Source: Rhizobiaceae bacterium
Lineage (GTDB): Bacteria > Pseudomonadota > Alphaproteobacteria > Rhizobiales > Rhizobiaceae
NCBI GenBank assembly: GCA_029233925.1
Contig: JARGOX010000009.1
Span: 1-64,000, forward strand
Length of the DNA stretch: 64,000 nt
Direction of reading: 5' to 3'
This document shows, one piece after another, positions 28,083 through 39,278 of this stretch. Both the position numbers and the translations under genes were made by a program. How positions within the stretch are numbered: the first letter of the stretch is position 1; each line of letters starts with the position of its first letter. A model generated the notes under the pieces. It did not search any database and was not told the DNA's origin. It saw nothing but the letters and a program-made list of their open reading frames with translations.

Positions 28083-30497
28083 ATGAATGAAATGACCACT
28101 CGACAGGATGATGCAGCTGCCTACCCGGTGCTGCCGCTCCGTGATATTGTCGTATTCCCACACATGATCGTGCCTTTGTTTGTGGGCCGCGAGAAATCAA
28201 TTCGTGCGCTTGAAGAAGTTATGGGCGCTGACAAGCAGATTCTCCTGGCCACCCAGATCAATGCTGGCGACGACGAGCCGCTTACCGATGATATTTATGA
28301 TGTCGGTACGATTGCCAATGTTCTGCAGTTGCTGAAGCTTCCTGATGGAACCGTCAAGGTTCTGGTCGAGGGAAAAGCGCGTGCCAAAATCACCGGGTTC
28401 GCAGAGAGCGAAGCGTTTTTTGCGGCCACCGCTGACGTATTGCCGGAGCCCGAAGAAGACCCGATCGAAATCGAAGCCTTGTCGCGTTCGGTCGTCTCCG
28501 AGTTCGAGAACTATGTCAAACTGAACAAGAAGATTTCTCCAGAGGTTGTTGGCGCTGCCAGCCAGATTGATGATTATTCAAAACTGGCCGATACGGTTGC
28601 CTCGCATCTTTCGATCAAGATTCCCGAAAAGCAGGAGATGCTGGCGACTGTCAGTGTCAAGGAACGGCTGGAACGGGCTCTTGGGTTCATGGAAGGTGAA
28701 ATTTCCGTCCTGCAGGTGGAAAAGCGTATCCGCTCGCGTGTCAAACGGCAGATGGAAAAAACCCAACGCGAATATTACCTGAACGAACAGATGAAGGCGA
28801 TCCAGAAGGAACTCGGTGACGGTGAGGAAGGCCGTGACGAAATGAGTGAGCTGGAAGAGCGCATCACGAAAACGAAATTCTCCAAGGAAGCCCGTGAAAA
28901 GGCCGAGGCTGAATTCAAGAAGCTCAAGCAGATGAGCCCGATGTCGGCGGAAGCCACCGTCGTGCGCAATTATCTTGATTGGCTCTTGAGCATTCCCTGG
29001 GGCAAAAAATCCCGCATCAAGATCGATCTCAACAAGGCCGATGCCATTCTCGAAGAGGATCATTTCGGCCTCGAGAAGGTCAAGGAGCGGATTTTGGAAT
29101 ATCTGGCCGTCCAGGCCCGTTCCAACAAGATCAAGGGCCCGATCCTGTGTCTCGTCGGACCTCCCGGCGTCGGCAAGACATCGCTTGCAAAGTCGATTGC
29201 CAAGGCAACCGGGCGCGAATATGTGCGCATGGCTCTTGGTGGGGTTCGCGATGAGGCCGAGATTCGTGGTCACCGTCGTACCTATATTGGTTCCATGCCC
29301 GGCAAGATCATCCAGTCGATGAAAAAGGCCAAGAAAGCCAATCCCCTGTTCCTCTTCGACGAGATAGACAAGATGGGAATGGATTTCCGTGGCGACCCGT
29401 CGTCGGCTTTGCTCGAGGTGCTTGATCCGGAACAGAATTCGACTTTCATGGATCACTACCTGGAAGTCGAATATGACCTGTCCGGTGTCATGTTCATCAC
29501 AACGGCCAATACGCTGAACATTCCAGGCCCATTGATGGATCGGATGGAGATCATTCGCATCGCCGGCTATACGGAAGATGAGAAAATCGAAATTGCCCGA
29601 CGCCACCTTATGCCAAAGGCCATGCGCAATCATGCGCTGCAGGAAAAGGAGTTTTCGGTGAGTGATGGCGCATTGCGCGAGATCGCTCGGCGTTACACGC
29701 GCGAGGCTGGTGTGCGCGGTTTTGAACGTGAACTGACATCATTGGCGCGCAAGGCCGTGACCGCAATCCTCAAAGATGGCGTGAAATCGGTCCTCGTCAC
29801 CGAGGACAATATCGAAGACTATCTCGGTGTACCGCGCTTTCGCTACGGTGAAGCTGAACACGATGATCAGGTTGGTGTTGTTACAGGCCTGGCGTGGACG
29901 GAGGTTGGCGGTGAATTGCTGACAATCGAAGGTGTCATGATGCCGGGTAAAGGCAAGATGACAGTGACGGGCAATCTGCGCGATGTCATGAAGGAATCCA
30001 TTTCGGCGGCCGCATCCTATGTGCGCTCAAGAGCAGTGGATTTCGGAATTGAACCACCGATGTTCGACAAACGCGATATTCACGTTCATGTGCCGGAAGG
30101 CGCAACGCCAAAGGACGGTCCCTCCGCTGGTGTTGCTATGGCGACCGCCATTGTTTCCACCATGACTGGCATCAAGGTCCGCAAGGATGTTGCCATGACC
30201 GGTGAGATTACGTTGCGTGGTCGTATTCTACCGATTGGCGGTCTGAAGGAAAAACTTCTGGCAGCCCTCAGGGGTGGCATCAAGACGGTTTTGATTCCGC
30301 AGGACAATGCCAAGGACCTGGCCGACATTCCGGATAATGTCAAAAACGAGCTTGAGATTATTCCTGTGTCGGAAATGAATGAAGTACTGCCGCATGCACT
30401 GGTCAGCGTACCCGTCGCAATCACTTGGGATGCAAGCAAAAATGCCTTGCCAAGTGACACGACAGGCGATGATTCAGCGGCATCCATTGCCCACTGA
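28083..30497 (+). CDS. lon: Endopeptidase La (Lon protease)
   Basis: '[27 protein letters not shown]', Walker A '[15 protein letters not shown]', catalytic '[15 protein letters not shown]'. Confidence 0.98.
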   Translation: MNEMTTRQDDAAAYPVLPLRDIVVFPHMIVPLFVGREKSIRALEEVMGADKQILLATQINAGDDEPLTDDIYDVGTIANVLQLLKLPDGTVKVLVEGKARAKITGFAESEAFFAATADVLPEPEEDPIEIEALSRSVVSEFENYVKLNKKISPEVVGAASQIDDYSKLADTVASHLSIKIPEKQEMLATVSVKERLERALGFMEGEISVLQVEKRIRSRVKRQMEKTQREYYLNEQMKAIQKELGDGEEGRDEMSELEERITKTKFSKEAREKAEAEFKKLKQMSPMSAEATVVRNYLDWLLSIPWGKKSRIKIDLNKADAILEEDHFGLEKVKERILEYLAVQARSNKIKGPILCLVGPPGVGKTSLAKSIAKATGREYVRMALGGVRDEAEIRGHRRTYIGSMPGKIIQSMKKAKKANPLFLFDEIDKMGMDFRGDPSSALLEVLDPEQNSTFMDHYLEVEYDLSGVMFITTANTLNIPGPLMDRMEIIRIAGYTEDEKIEIARRHLMPKAMRNHALQEKEFSVSDGALREIARRYTREAGVRGFERELTSLARKAVTAILKDGVKSVLVTEDNIEDYLGVPRFRYGEAEHDDQVGVVTGLAWTEVGGELLTIEGVMMPGKGKMTVTGNLRDVMKESISAAASYVRSRAVDFGIEPPMFDKRDIHVHVPEGATPKDGPSAGVAMATAIVSTMTGIKVRKDVAMTGEITLRGRILPIGGLKEKLLAALRGGIKTVLIPQDNAKDLADIPDNVKNELEIIPVSEMNEVLPHALVSVPVAITWDASKNALPSDTTGDDSAASIAH

Positions 30498-30528
30498 TTC
30501 TTGCTGAATCGGGGTCGGAAACGCATTT

Positions 30529-30555
30529 GAAACGGGCGAAAGCCCGTTTCTTTTG
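30529..30555 (+). terminator. Intrinsic terminator downstream of lon
   Basis: GAAACGGGC-GAAA-GCCCGTTTC-TTTTG. Confidence 0.75.
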
Positions 30556-30694
30556 TTCTGAGGGACAAAAAAGTGCGGAAAAGGCCGGAAAACAAGCGTT
30601 TGTGGCCAAGGAATCATTGAGATTTCTGGTATGAGTCGTACACTTCCTCTCGACTTTGTACTGAGTCGTTTCATAACACAAAGAGGGTTGGAAA

Positions 30695-30970
30695 ATGAAC
30701 AAGAACGAACTGGTTGCTGCCGTTGCCGAGAAGGCTGGCCTAAGCAAGGCCGATGCCGGCTCCGCAGTTGAAGCTGTGTTCGAAACCATCACATCCGAGT
30801 TGAAGGGTGGTGGTGATGTTCGCCTGGTGGGTTTCGGTAATTATACCGTTTCTCACAGGAACGCTTCTAAGGGACGCAATCCGAGTACTGGCGCGGAAGT
30901 CGATATTCCAGCCCGTAACGTTCCCAAGTTCTCGGCCGGTAAAGGCCTCAAGGACGCTGTGAACAGCTAA
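30695..30970 (+). CDS. hup: HU family DNA-binding protein
   Basis: 'MNKNELVAAVAEKAGLSKADAGSAVEAVFETI...VRLVGFGNYTVSHRNASKGRNPSTG'. Confidence 0.96.
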   Translation: MNKNELVAAVAEKAGLSKADAGSAVEAVFETITSELKGGGDVRLVGFGNYTVSHRNASKGRNPSTGAEVDIPARNVPKFSAGKGLKDAVNS

Positions 30971-31003
30971 GCCTCCACATCCATGATGCGGTGGAATACC
31001 TCC

Positions 31004-31030
31004 AAAGCCCGGCACTCGTGCCGGGCTTTT
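31004..31030 (+). terminator. Intrinsic terminator downstream of hup
   Basis: AAAGCCCGGCA-CTCG-TGCCGGGCTTTT. Confidence 0.85.
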
Positions 31031-31155
31031 CCGATTACAGACTACAATTGACTTATCGAGGCTCGCGTGCCAGCCAACTGCGCACCGGGTTTGCTCACCG
31101 TTAAACTTTAGACTATGGGTGAGACACACATTCATCTCCAGCTTAGCGGTGCATT

Positions 31156-32562
31156 ATGAATAGTTTGCGCGACTCTTCAGGGCAGGGCGCCCGCCCGGTT
31201 CTGTCGTGGTCAGGACATGCAAAGGCAACATTGTCATTGGGCATACCCCTGATCGGTGCGCAACTGGCGCAGATCGCCATCAATGTGACCGACACGATCA
31301 TGATAGGCTGGCTCGGCGCGACGGAACTGGCAGCCGGCGTGCTGGCAACCCAAGCGTTTTTTCTGCTGTTCATTTTCGGATCCGGTTTTTCCCTCGCTGT
31401 GATGCCGTTGGCCGCACAGGCCAATGGCAGCGGCGATGTACGCGGTGTCCGTCGGTCCGTGCGCATGGGCCTGTGGCTTGCACTCGCTTATGCTGCCACC
31501 GTTATGCCGATACTTTGGATGACCGAATCCATCCTCTTGGCAGCAGGGCAGGATCCCGACATCGCTGCCCTGGCTGGCGACTATATCAGGGTTGCACAAT
31601 GGGCCATGTTGCCGGCCATTTTGATCATGGTCTTCCGCTCCTATTTGAGCGCGCTGGAGCGGGCACAGGTGGTTCTATGGGCTACGCTGGCCGGAACATT
31701 GGCGAATATCCTTTTGAATTATATGTTCATTTTTGGAAATTTCGGTGCGCCGCGCATGGGGATCGTCGGCGCCGCCGTTGCATCTCTGGGAACGACGAGC
31801 GTGACCTGTGTGGCCTTGCTCATCTATTCGGTATCAAAGGAACAGTTGCGTCGCTATGAGCTGCTGGTGCGCTTCTGGAGGCCCGACTGGCAGGCCTTGA
31901 GTGAGTTGCTCAGGCTTGGCTGGCCGATCGGTGCCACCATATTGGCCGAGGTTGGCTTGTTTGCTGGGGCGGCCATCATGATTGGCTGGATTGGCACGAT
32001 TGAACTGGCTGCACACGGCATCGCGCTGCAACTGGCCGGTATTGCCTTTATGCTGCCACTGGGCCTTTCCAGCGCAGCGACGGTTCGAGTGGGCAATGCC
32101 TTTGGTCGCGGCGACTGGTTGGGGCTTAGCCGGGCCGGTACAGTCTCCATCGTTCTGGTCGTTCTGGTCACCCTTGCCACCGCCATATTGTTCTGGGCGG
32201 TTCCCGAACCGCTGGTTGGCCTGTTTCTGGACGAAAACAATCCCGATGCCCGCAATGTGATGCTCAATGCGATTCCCTTGCTGGCTGTCGCAGCCACATT
32301 TCAGTTGGTTGATGGGTTGCAGGTCATTGGCGCGGGTCTTCTCAGGGGCTTGAAGGATACAAAGATCCCCATGCTGTTTGCCGTCTTCAGCTATTGGGCT
32401 GTCGGCATGACGCTGGCCTATATATTCGCCTTCCCGATGGGGTTTGGCGCTACAGGTGTTTGGTGGGGGCTGGCAACGGGTCTGGCGTTCGCATCCGTGT
32501 TGATGATCTGGCGTTACCTGATGCGTGATTCCATCGGTCTCGTGGGAAAGCACACGGACTAA
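31156..32562 (+). CDS. MATE family efflux transporter
   Basis: 468 aa, 12 TM-like; 'LGIPLIGAQLAQIAINVTDTIMIGWLGATELAAGVLA' MATE signature. Confidence 0.92.
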   Translation: MNSLRDSSGQGARPVLSWSGHAKATLSLGIPLIGAQLAQIAINVTDTIMIGWLGATELAAGVLATQAFFLLFIFGSGFSLAVMPLAAQANGSGDVRGVRRSVRMGLWLALAYAATVMPILWMTESILLAAGQDPDIAALAGDYIRVAQWAMLPAILIMVFRSYLSALERAQVVLWATLAGTLANILLNYMFIFGNFGAPRMGIVGAAVASLGTTSVTCVALLIYSVSKEQLRRYELLVRFWRPDWQALSELLRLGWPIGATILAEVGLFAGAAIMIGWIGTIELAAHGIALQLAGIAFMLPLGLSSAATVRVGNAFGRGDWLGLSRAGTVSIVLVVLVTLATAILFWAVPEPLVGLFLDENNPDARNVMLNAIPLLAVAATFQLVDGLQVIGAGLLRGLKDTKIPMLFAVFSYWAVGMTLAYIFAFPMGFGATGVWWGLATGLAFASVLMIWRYLMRDSIGLVGKHTD

Positions 32563-32611
32563 AGAATTGGCTGCGAGCCGATCCGATACAGTGATTTGGT
32601 TTTCTGAGGGA

Positions 32612-32687
32612 TGGTGGGCGGTGAGAGACTCGAACTCCCGACATCCTCGGTGTAAACGAGGCGCTCTACCAGCTGAGCTAACCGCCC
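32612..32687 (-). tRNA. tRNA-Val (anticodon TAC)
   Basis: Reverse complement GGGCGGTTAGCTCAGCTGGTAGAGCGCCTCGTTTACACCGAGGATGTCGGGAGTTCGAGTCTCTCACCGCCCACCA folds as a cloverleaf, encoded CCA, loop TTTACAC. Confidence 0.97.
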
Positions 32688-32898
32688 TTGGAAAATCTTT
32701 GCACCGTGTATGCGCTCCGCGAACGAAGTGCAAGAAAAAAGACGCCTTTGTTGCAAAGTTTTTGGCATGAAGCGGGTGCGTGCAGGGTAAATGAAAATTT
32801 GTCGTCCGATTGTCAAAAAAGCGTCCGATGAGCGCTTGACACTACCGGGTGAACAGCTTAATTCACCGCTCACGTTCTGCAGTTAAGCAGGGCAATGC

Positions 32899-32975
32899 GC
32901 GGGTGTAGCTCAGTTGGTTAGAGTGCCGGCCTGTCACGCCGGAGGTCGCGGGTTCGAGTCCCGTCACTCGCGCCA
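32899..32975 (+). tRNA. tRNA-Asp (anticodon GTC)
   Basis: GCGGGTGTAGCTCAGTTGGTTAGAGTGCCGGCCTGTCACGCCGGAGGTCGCGGGTTCGAGTCCCGTCACTCGCGCCA; loop CTGTCAC; G discriminator and encoded CCA. Confidence 0.97.
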
Positions 32976-32986
32976 TTTATTTGTGA

Positions 32987-33032
32987 CAATCTCTATATGA
33001 TATCCGGCAGTCCAGCCGGATATTCGAGATTG
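32987..33032 (+). repeat. Strong inverted repeat/hairpin 11 nt after tRNA-Asp
   Basis: CAATCTC-tatatg-ATATCCGGC-agtcca-GCCGGATAT-tc-GAGATTG; perfect inner 9-bp and outer 7-bp stems. Confidence 0.75.
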
Positions 33033-33415
33033 CAAGTCTCACAATATTTGGCCGAATTCGATCTGTCGCATTTCATATGCCATGCGTGCTGCCCTTAACG
33101 CAGCAGGGTGGCCGTGGACAAGAATGTGAGATCCCATCCTTCTTGCCTGCTGACAATGCTTTGGGATCACTTCATGATCAAACAGGTTCATTTGCTTGTG
33201 TGCTCCGCCATTCCCGGGTCTGCACTCTGGCTTGTGCCAAATGGCGTGCAGGCTGGTATGATGTGAAAATCATTGTGCAACATCATGATAGGGCATTCGT
33301 CGCATTTATATGTTTTCAAGCGGCCATTTACGTTGACTGGACGGGTGTATTGTGTAAACCCGCACCTTAGAACCATTCCTGAACGATTTGGTCACGCAAA
33401 AGCAAGGAAACCAAG

Positions 33416-33781
33416 ATGTCTGAACTTCTAAGTTCATATCTTCCCATAGTGGTTTTTCTGGGTATTTCACTGGTTATCGGCCTCGCATTGCTGGTGGCTC
33501 CGTTCCTGATTGCCTTCAAGGCACCTGATTCAGAAAAGCTGTCAGCCTATGAATGCGGATTCAATGCGTTCGATGATGCCAGGATGAAATTCGACATCCG
33601 GTTTTATCTCGTTGCAATCCTGTTTATTATTTTCGATCTGGAAGTCGCATTCCTGTTTCCATGGGCTGCCTCGTTCGGGGATATTGGTTGGTTCGGATTC
33701 TGGTCGATGATGGTCTTTTTGACCGTCCTGACGATTGGCTTTGCATATGAGTGGAAAAAAGGAGCGCTGGAATGGGAGTAG
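33416..33781 (+). CDS. nuoA: NADH-quinone oxidoreductase subunit A
   Basis: '[44 protein letters not shown]'. Confidence 0.97.
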   Translation: MSELLSSYLPIVVFLGISLVIGLALLVAPFLIAFKAPDSEKLSAYECGFNAFDDARMKFDIRFYLVAILFIIFDLEVAFLFPWAASFGDIGWFGFWSMMVFLTVLTIGFAYEWKKGALEWE

Positions 33782-34353
33782 GTGACAATTCCTCGACACT
33801 GGTCGCGCCCCAATCAAAAGGCATCATCGATCCGTCAACCGGCAAGCCGATTGGTGCGAATGATCCCTTCTATGGTGAAATCAACAATGAACTGGCCGAC
33901 AAGGGCTTTCTGGTCACCTCAACCGATGAGCTGATCAACTGGGCCCGCACCGGATCGCTGATGTGGATGACCTTCGGTCTGGCCTGTTGCGCGGTTGAGA
34001 TGATGCAGATGTCGATGCCGCGTTACGATGCCGAACGCTTCGGGTTTGCGCCACGCGCTTCTCCGCGCCAGTCGGATGTCATGATCGTGGCCGGAACGCT
34101 GACGAACAAGATGGCGCCTGCATTGCGCAAGGTCTACGACCAGATGCCGGAACCACGCTACGTGATTTCCATGGGTTCCTGCGCCAATGGTGGCGGATAC
34201 TATCATTATTCCTATTCGGTTGTGCGCGGTTGTGACCGCGTCGTGCCGGTGGACATTTATGTCCCGGGTTGCCCGCCGACGGCCGAAGCCCTTTTGTATG
34301 GCGTTCTTCTTCTGCAAAAGAAGATCCGGCGTACCGGAACGATCGAGCGCTAG
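33772..34353 (+). CDS. nuoB: NADH-quinone oxidoreductase subunit B
   Basis: '[87 protein letters not shown]'; start ATG 33772. Confidence 0.97.
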   Translation: MGVGDNSSTLVAPQSKGIIDPSTGKPIGANDPFYGEINNELADKGFLVTSTDELINWARTGSLMWMTFGLACCAVEMMQMSMPRYDAERFGFAPRASPRQSDVMIVAGTLTNKMAPALRKVYDQMPEPRYVISMGSCANGGGYYHYSYSVVRGCDRVVPVDIYVPGCPPTAEALLYGVLLLQKKIRRTGTIER

Positions 34354-34366
34354 GAAAGGCTGTACG

Positions 34367-34969
34367 ATGAGTGAAGTATTAAGCGATCTGGCCGCCTATC
34401 TGGGTGAACGGCGCGGCGATGCGATTGTTTCTTCCGATATCAGTTTCGGTGAATTGACGCTGATCTCGACGCCTGAAAGCATCATTTCACTGCTGACATT
34501 CCTGCGCGATGACATTCAGTGCGGCTTCGTCAACATCACGGACATTTGTGGTGTCGATTGGCCAGCGAGGGTGCGTCGCTTTGACGTCGTTTATCATCTG
34601 CTTTCTCCGCGTCAGAATTTCCGGATTCGAATAAAGGTTGAAGTCGGGGAAGAGGAAACGATTCCTTCCGCCACCAGCGTTTATCCTGGTGCCGATTGGT
34701 TTGAACGCGAAGCCTACGACATGTACGGCATCCTTTTCACCGGGCATCCGGATTTGCGCCGTATTCTGACGGATTACGGTTTTGAGGGACATCCGCTGCG
34801 CAAGGATTTTCCAACAACCGGCTTTGTGGAAGTTCGCTATGATGACGAAGTCAAAAGGGTCGTTTATGAACCTGTTCAGTTGAAGCAGGAATTTCGTAAT
34901 TTTGATTTTCTGTCACCTTGGGAAAGTACGGACTACGTTCTGCCTGGTGATGAAAAAGCTAAAGAATAG
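34367..34969 (+). CDS. nuoC: NADH-quinone oxidoreductase subunit C
   Basis: '[43 protein letters not shown]'; start ATG 34367. Confidence 0.96.
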   Translation: MSEVLSDLAAYLGERRGDAIVSSDISFGELTLISTPESIISLLTFLRDDIQCGFVNITDICGVDWPARVRRFDVVYHLLSPRQNFRIRIKVEVGEEETIPSATSVYPGADWFEREAYDMYGILFTGHPDLRRILTDYGFEGHPLRKDFPTTGFVEVRYDDEVKRVVYEPVQLKQEFRNFDFLSPWESTDYVLPGDEKAKE

Positions 34970-34992
34970 ACCTTTGTTGAGCGGTTTTGGAT

Positions 34993-35442
34993 ATGAGTGA
35001 AATGGAATCGGTGATTGGTGACAAACGGCTGAAGGCACAGTGTATGTGCGGTTCGGTGCGTTTTTCGGCTGTCCCGGTTGGCCGGGAAGCGACCGCCTGC
35101 CATTGCAAAATGTGCCAGCGCTGGTCGGCCGGCCCGTTTTTCGCATTGCCCTGCGGTGAGAGTGTTGTCATTGAAGACGAGGTTGACTTGTCGTTTTACA
35201 GATCTTCGCAATGGGGCGAACGCGGTTTTTGCAGCAATTGCGGAAGTTCGCTTTTTTGGAAACTGCACGGCCGGAAAGACTATAACGTGTCCCTGTTGGC
35301 TTTTGATGATCTGGGTGGCGTGAGATTCACGACCGAATATTTTATCGACGGTAAACCCGACGCTTACGAATTTGCCAATGAAACGTCCAAGCTGACCGGA
35401 GAACAGGTTTTTGCCCTGTTCTCTCAAGGGCAGGATCACTGA
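34993..35442 (+). CDS. GFA-family (glutathione-dependent formaldehyde-activating enzyme/centromere protein V-like) zinc protein
   Basis: '[13 protein letters not shown]...[15 protein letters not shown]...[13 protein letters not shown]' Cys pattern. Confidence 0.88.
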   Translation: MSEMESVIGDKRLKAQCMCGSVRFSAVPVGREATACHCKMCQRWSAGPFFALPCGESVVIEDEVDLSFYRSSQWGERGFCSNCGSSLFWKLHGRKDYNVSLLAFDDLGGVRFTTEYFIDGKPDAYEFANETSKLTGEQVFALFSQGQDH

Positions 35443-35443
35443 T

Positions 35444-36634
35444 ATGTCTGAACATAATGTACGAAATTTCAATATCAATTTTGGCCCGCAGCATCCTGCT
35501 GCGCATGGTGTTCTGCGTCTCGTGCTGGAACTCGATGGCGAAGTTGTCCAGCGGGTTGACCCGCACATAGGTCTACTGCATCGCGGCACCGAAAAACTCA
35601 TCGAATCAAAGACCTATCTTCAGGCGATTCCCTATTTCGACAGGCTTGATTATGTCGCTCCTATGAATCAGGAACACGCCTTTGCCTTGGCTGTCGAGCG
35701 CATGGTTGGTGTAGAGGTGCCGGTACGCGGCCAGTTAATTCGCGTTCTGTATTCGGAAATCGGACGGATCCTGTCGCATATTCTCAATGTGACCACCCAG
35801 GCTCTGGATGTCGGCGCACTGACACCACCACTTTGGGGCTTTGAAGCGCGCGAAAAACTGATGGTGTTTTATGAGCGCGCCTGTGGCGCCCGCATGCATT
35901 CGGCCTATATACGTCCCGGCGGTGTTCATCAGGACCTGCCACCCGAACTGGTTGAGGATATCGGCAATTGGTGCGATCCTTTTCTCAAGGTCTGCGATGA
36001 TATCGAAACGCTGCTGACTGAAAACCGCATTTTCAAACAACGTAATGTCGATATTGGTGTTGTTACTCTGGATGAATGCTGGGCATGGGGTTTTTCCGGC
36101 GTCATGGTTCGCGGTTCGGGTGCTGCCTGGGACTTGCGGCGTTCGCAGCCCTATGAATGTTACAGCGATTTCGATTTCGATATTCCGATCGGCAAAAATG
36201 GCGATTGTTATGACCGTTATCTGATCCGCATGGAAGAAATGCGCCAGTCTGTTCGCATCATGAAACAATGTGTCGAAAGGCTCATGGGCAAGGAGCGGGT
36301 CGGTCCCGTTTCTTCAATTGATGGCAAGATTGTGCCACCCAAGCGCAGCGAGATGAAGCGCTCGATGGAAGCTCTGATCCATCACTTCAAGCTTTATACG
36401 GAAGGCTTTCACGTGCCCGAAGGTGAAGTCTATGCGGCGGTTGAAGCGCCCAAGGGCGAATTCGGCGTTTATCTGATTTCCGATGGCAGCAACAAGCCCT
36501 ATCGCTGCAAAATCAAGGCACCGGGCTACGCGCATTTGCAGGCCATGGATTTCATCTGTCGTGGACATATGCTGGCAGATGTCTCTGCGGTGCTGGGGTC
36601 GCTTGATATCGTTTTCGGTGAGGTGGATCGTTGA
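35444..36634 (+). CDS. nuoD: NADH-quinone oxidoreductase subunit D
   Basis: '[46 protein letters not shown]'; start ATG 35444. Confidence 0.97.
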   Translation: MSEHNVRNFNINFGPQHPAAHGVLRLVLELDGEVVQRVDPHIGLLHRGTEKLIESKTYLQAIPYFDRLDYVAPMNQEHAFALAVERMVGVEVPVRGQLIRVLYSEIGRILSHILNVTTQALDVGALTPPLWGFEAREKLMVFYERACGARMHSAYIRPGGVHQDLPPELVEDIGNWCDPFLKVCDDIETLLTENRIFKQRNVDIGVVTLDECWAWGFSGVMVRGSGAAWDLRRSQPYECYSDFDFDIPIGKNGDCYDRYLIRMEEMRQSVRIMKQCVERLMGKERVGPVSSIDGKIVPPKRSEMKRSMEALIHHFKLYTEGFHVPEGEVYAAVEAPKGEFGVYLISDGSNKPYRCKIKAPGYAHLQAMDFICRGHMLADVSAVLGSLDIVFGEVDR

Positions 36635-36906
36635 TGTCGCGGCACATTTTGAAAACCGGTCTGACACTTGCCATGCTGTTCAGCAGCTTGCTGGCCTATC
36701 CGGCTATGGGCCTGGCGCAATCATCGGGCGGCAGTGATGCTGTTTCCATGCAAAGCCTGCTCAAGCGCGGGTTCGAGATAAGGGCTGCTGCCCCGAACGG
36801 CAGCAAATACGTTGTTTTCCTGCAAAAGGATCAAGCAGCTTACGCCTGTGAATTTGTGACGCTGAAAGTTTCGCGTTGTGGTTCCATAAACAACGAGGCC
36901 AATTGA
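36634..36906 (+). CDS. Small exported hypothetical protein within nuo operon
   Basis: TGATG overlap with nuoD stop. Signal peptide '[29 protein letters not shown]'; ~90 aa with two Cys. Confidence 0.75.
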   Translation: MSRHILKTGLTLAMLFSSLLAYPAMGLAQSSGGSDAVSMQSLLKRGFEIRAAAPNGSKYVVFLQKDQAAYACEFVTLKVSRCGSINNEAN

Positions 36907-36908
36907 GT

Positions 36909-37907
36909 ATGTCCGTTCGCCGTCTTGCAGAAGATTCTGTGCAGCCACCAGAATTCAGGTTCAACCCGGAAAATGCCGCTTGGGCTGAAGCGACGATTCT
37001 GAAATATCCTGAGGGTCGTCAGCAATCTGCAATCATCCCGCTGATGATGCGGGCGCAGGAGCAGGAAGGCTGGGTCACCCAGCGCGCCATAGAGATGATC
37101 GCCGACATGCTGGGCATGCCCTATATTCGGGCGCTGGAAGTCGCGACGTTCTACACGCAGTTTCAACTCAAGCCGGTCGGCACACGCGCCCATGTGCAGG
37201 TCTGCGGAACGACGCCGTGCATGTTGCGCGGGTCGGAAGATCTCATCAAGGTCTGCAAGAGCCGTATTAATGCCCAGCCGTTGGAGCCGAATGAAGCCGG
37301 GACCCTGTCCTGGGAAGAAGTGGAATGTCAGGGTGCCTGTGTAAATGCGCCGATGGTGATGATTTTCAAGGATGCCTATGAGGACCTGACACCGGAACAA
37401 CTGGCCGATATTATCGACCGGTTCGAGGCGGGCGATGGCGACAAGGTTACACCCGGACCGCAAAATGGGCGTCATCTGTCGGTCCCGCTGACTGGACTGA
37501 CAACCTTGACGGACGAATTGCCGGTGCACAGCACTGCGGAGCGCCAAGCCCCGGCCCAAAAGGCTCCAGTGAAAGCATCCCCTGCGCCAACAGTACCTGC
37601 TGCATCCGCCGATGCGGCGGTGCCCGCAGACAGGAACCGCCCCCAGGCCATGGAAAAGCCGGAGCAAATCGATGATCTCAAACTGATCTCGGGGGTCGGG
37701 CCAAAAATCGAGGCCATTCTGCATTCTCTCGGCATCTTCAAGTGGGATCAGATTTCCAAGTGGAAGAAGGCCGAACGCGAATGGATGGATGGACATCTGA
37801 AATTCAAGGGCCGTATTGATCGTGAAGACTGGGTCAAGCAGGCCAAAACGCTCGCCAAGGGCGGTGTTGAAGAATATGTCCGTGTCTTTGGCAAGAAGCC
37901 ACGGTAA
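36909..37907 (+). CDS. nuoE: NADH-quinone oxidoreductase subunit E with C-terminal helix-hairpin-helix extension
   Basis: '[17 protein letters not shown]', '[15 protein letters not shown]' [2Fe-2S] motifs; C-terminal '[22 protein letters not shown]'. Start ATG 36909. Confidence 0.95.
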   Translation: MSVRRLAEDSVQPPEFRFNPENAAWAEATILKYPEGRQQSAIIPLMMRAQEQEGWVTQRAIEMIADMLGMPYIRALEVATFYTQFQLKPVGTRAHVQVCGTTPCMLRGSEDLIKVCKSRINAQPLEPNEAGTLSWEEVECQGACVNAPMVMIFKDAYEDLTPEQLADIIDRFEAGDGDKVTPGPQNGRHLSVPLTGLTTLTDELPVHSTAERQAPAQKAPVKASPAPTVPAASADAAVPADRNRPQAMEKPEQIDDLKLISGVGPKIEAILHSLGIFKWDQISKWKKAEREWMDGHLKFKGRIDREDWVKQAKTLAKGGVEEYVRVFGKKPR

Positions 37908-37917
37908 GGGGTAGATC

Positions 37918-39219
37918 ATGTTGCAGGATAAAGACCGCATCTTTACCAATATCTACGGCCTCAAGGACAAGAGTCTCAAGGGAGCGATGTCGCGTGGCCA
38001 TTGGGACGGAACCAAAGGCCTGATCGAAAAGGGTCGCGGCTGGATCATCGACGAGATGAAGACCTCCGGATTGCGCGGGCGCGGTGGCGCCGGCTTTCCG
38101 ACCGGTCTCAAGTGGTCCTTCATGCCGAAAGAAACGGATGGACGTCCGCATTACCTGGTGGTCAATGCCGACGAATCGGAGCCAGGCACCTGCAAGGACC
38201 GCGAAATCCTGCGCAACGATCCGCATACCCTGATCGAGGGTTGCGTGATTGCCGGTTTCGCCATGGGTGCCAATACGGCCTATATCTATATCCGCGGCGA
38301 ATACATGCGCGAACGCGAGGCTTTGCAGGCGGCAATTGACGAATGTTATGATGCCGGATTGCTTGGCAAAAACAACAAGTGCGGCTGGGACTATGACATA
38401 TACCTTCATCACGGCGCAGGCGCCTATATCTGTGGTGAGGAAACTGCTTTGCTGGAAAGCCTGGAAGGCAAGAAGGGCCAACCACGCCTGAAACCACCAT
38501 TCCCTGCCAATGTTGGCCTCTATGGTTGCCCGACGACCGTGAACAATGTTGAATCCATTGCGGTTGCACCGACTATCCTGCGTCGCGGTGGCGCCTGGTT
38601 TGCCGGTTTCGGTCGCCCCAACAATCACGGCACGAAGCTCTTTTGTGTCTCGGGTCACGTCAATCAGCCGGCGACCTTTGAAGAGGAAATGTCAATTCCC
38701 TTCCGCGAATTGATCGAACGGCATTGTGGTGGTGTTCGCGGTGGTTGGGACAATCTGCTGGCGGTCATTCCAGGTGGTTCTTCGGTGCCTTGCGTGCCGG
38801 CCGACCAGATCATTGACTGTCCGATGGATTTTGACAGTCTGCGTGACCTGAAATCGGGTCTTGGAACAGCCGCTGTGATCGTCATGGACCGCTCGACCGA
38901 CATCATCAAGGCCATCGCCCGTCTTGCCTATTTCTACAAGCATGAGAGCTGCGGACAGTGTACACCGTGCCGGGAAGGCACCGGCTGGATGTGGCGTGTG
39001 ATGGAACGCATGGCGACCGGCAATGCGCAGAAAAAAGAGATCGACATGCTTTTTGAAGTCACCAAGCAGGTGGAAGGGCATACGATCTGCGCTCTGGGGG
39101 ATGCTGCGGCATGGCCCATTCAGGGATTGATCCGGCATTTCCGCCCGGAGATTGAAAAGCGGATTGACGAATACACACACAATGCCGGCAGCGCTCCCGT
39201 GCTTCAGGCGGCAGAATAG
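37918..39219 (+). CDS. nuoF: NADH-quinone oxidoreductase subunit F
   Basis: '[20 protein letters not shown]', '[23 protein letters not shown]'. Confidence 0.97.
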   Translation: MLQDKDRIFTNIYGLKDKSLKGAMSRGHWDGTKGLIEKGRGWIIDEMKTSGLRGRGGAGFPTGLKWSFMPKETDGRPHYLVVNADESEPGTCKDREILRNDPHTLIEGCVIAGFAMGANTAYIYIRGEYMREREALQAAIDECYDAGLLGKNNKCGWDYDIYLHHGAGAYICGEETALLESLEGKKGQPRLKPPFPANVGLYGCPTTVNNVESIAVAPTILRRGGAWFAGFGRPNNHGTKLFCVSGHVNQPATFEEEMSIPFRELIERHCGGVRGGWDNLLAVIPGGSSVPCVPADQIIDCPMDFDSLRDLKSGLGTAAVIVMDRSTDIIKAIARLAYFYKHESCGQCTPCREGTGWMWRVMERMATGNAQKKEIDMLFEVTKQVEGHTICALGDAAAWPIQGLIRHFRPEIEKRIDEYTHNAGSAPVLQAAE

Positions 39220-39278
39220 ACGGGCCTCGGGCCGAAACACATAAGGTGAAAGCGGGAAACCGCGGAACTGGACGCATA

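Noticed and set aside
28578-29633. 351-aa minus-strand ORF opposite lon
   Set aside because: Antisense shadow of lon; Leu/Phe/His-rich with no family motif.
32612-32975. tRNA pair as an integration site for a mobile island
   Set aside because: No integrase gene or direct repeat of the tRNA 3' end seen nearby; flanking hup and nuo genes look like ordinary chromosome.
37630-37907. NuoE C-terminal helix-hairpin-helix extension as a novel fusion
   Set aside because: Extended NuoE proteins of this kind are, to my knowledge, common in Alphaproteobacteria.
36840-37949. 369-aa minus-strand ORF opposite nuoE
   Set aside because: Antisense shadow of nuoE; no recognisable domain.
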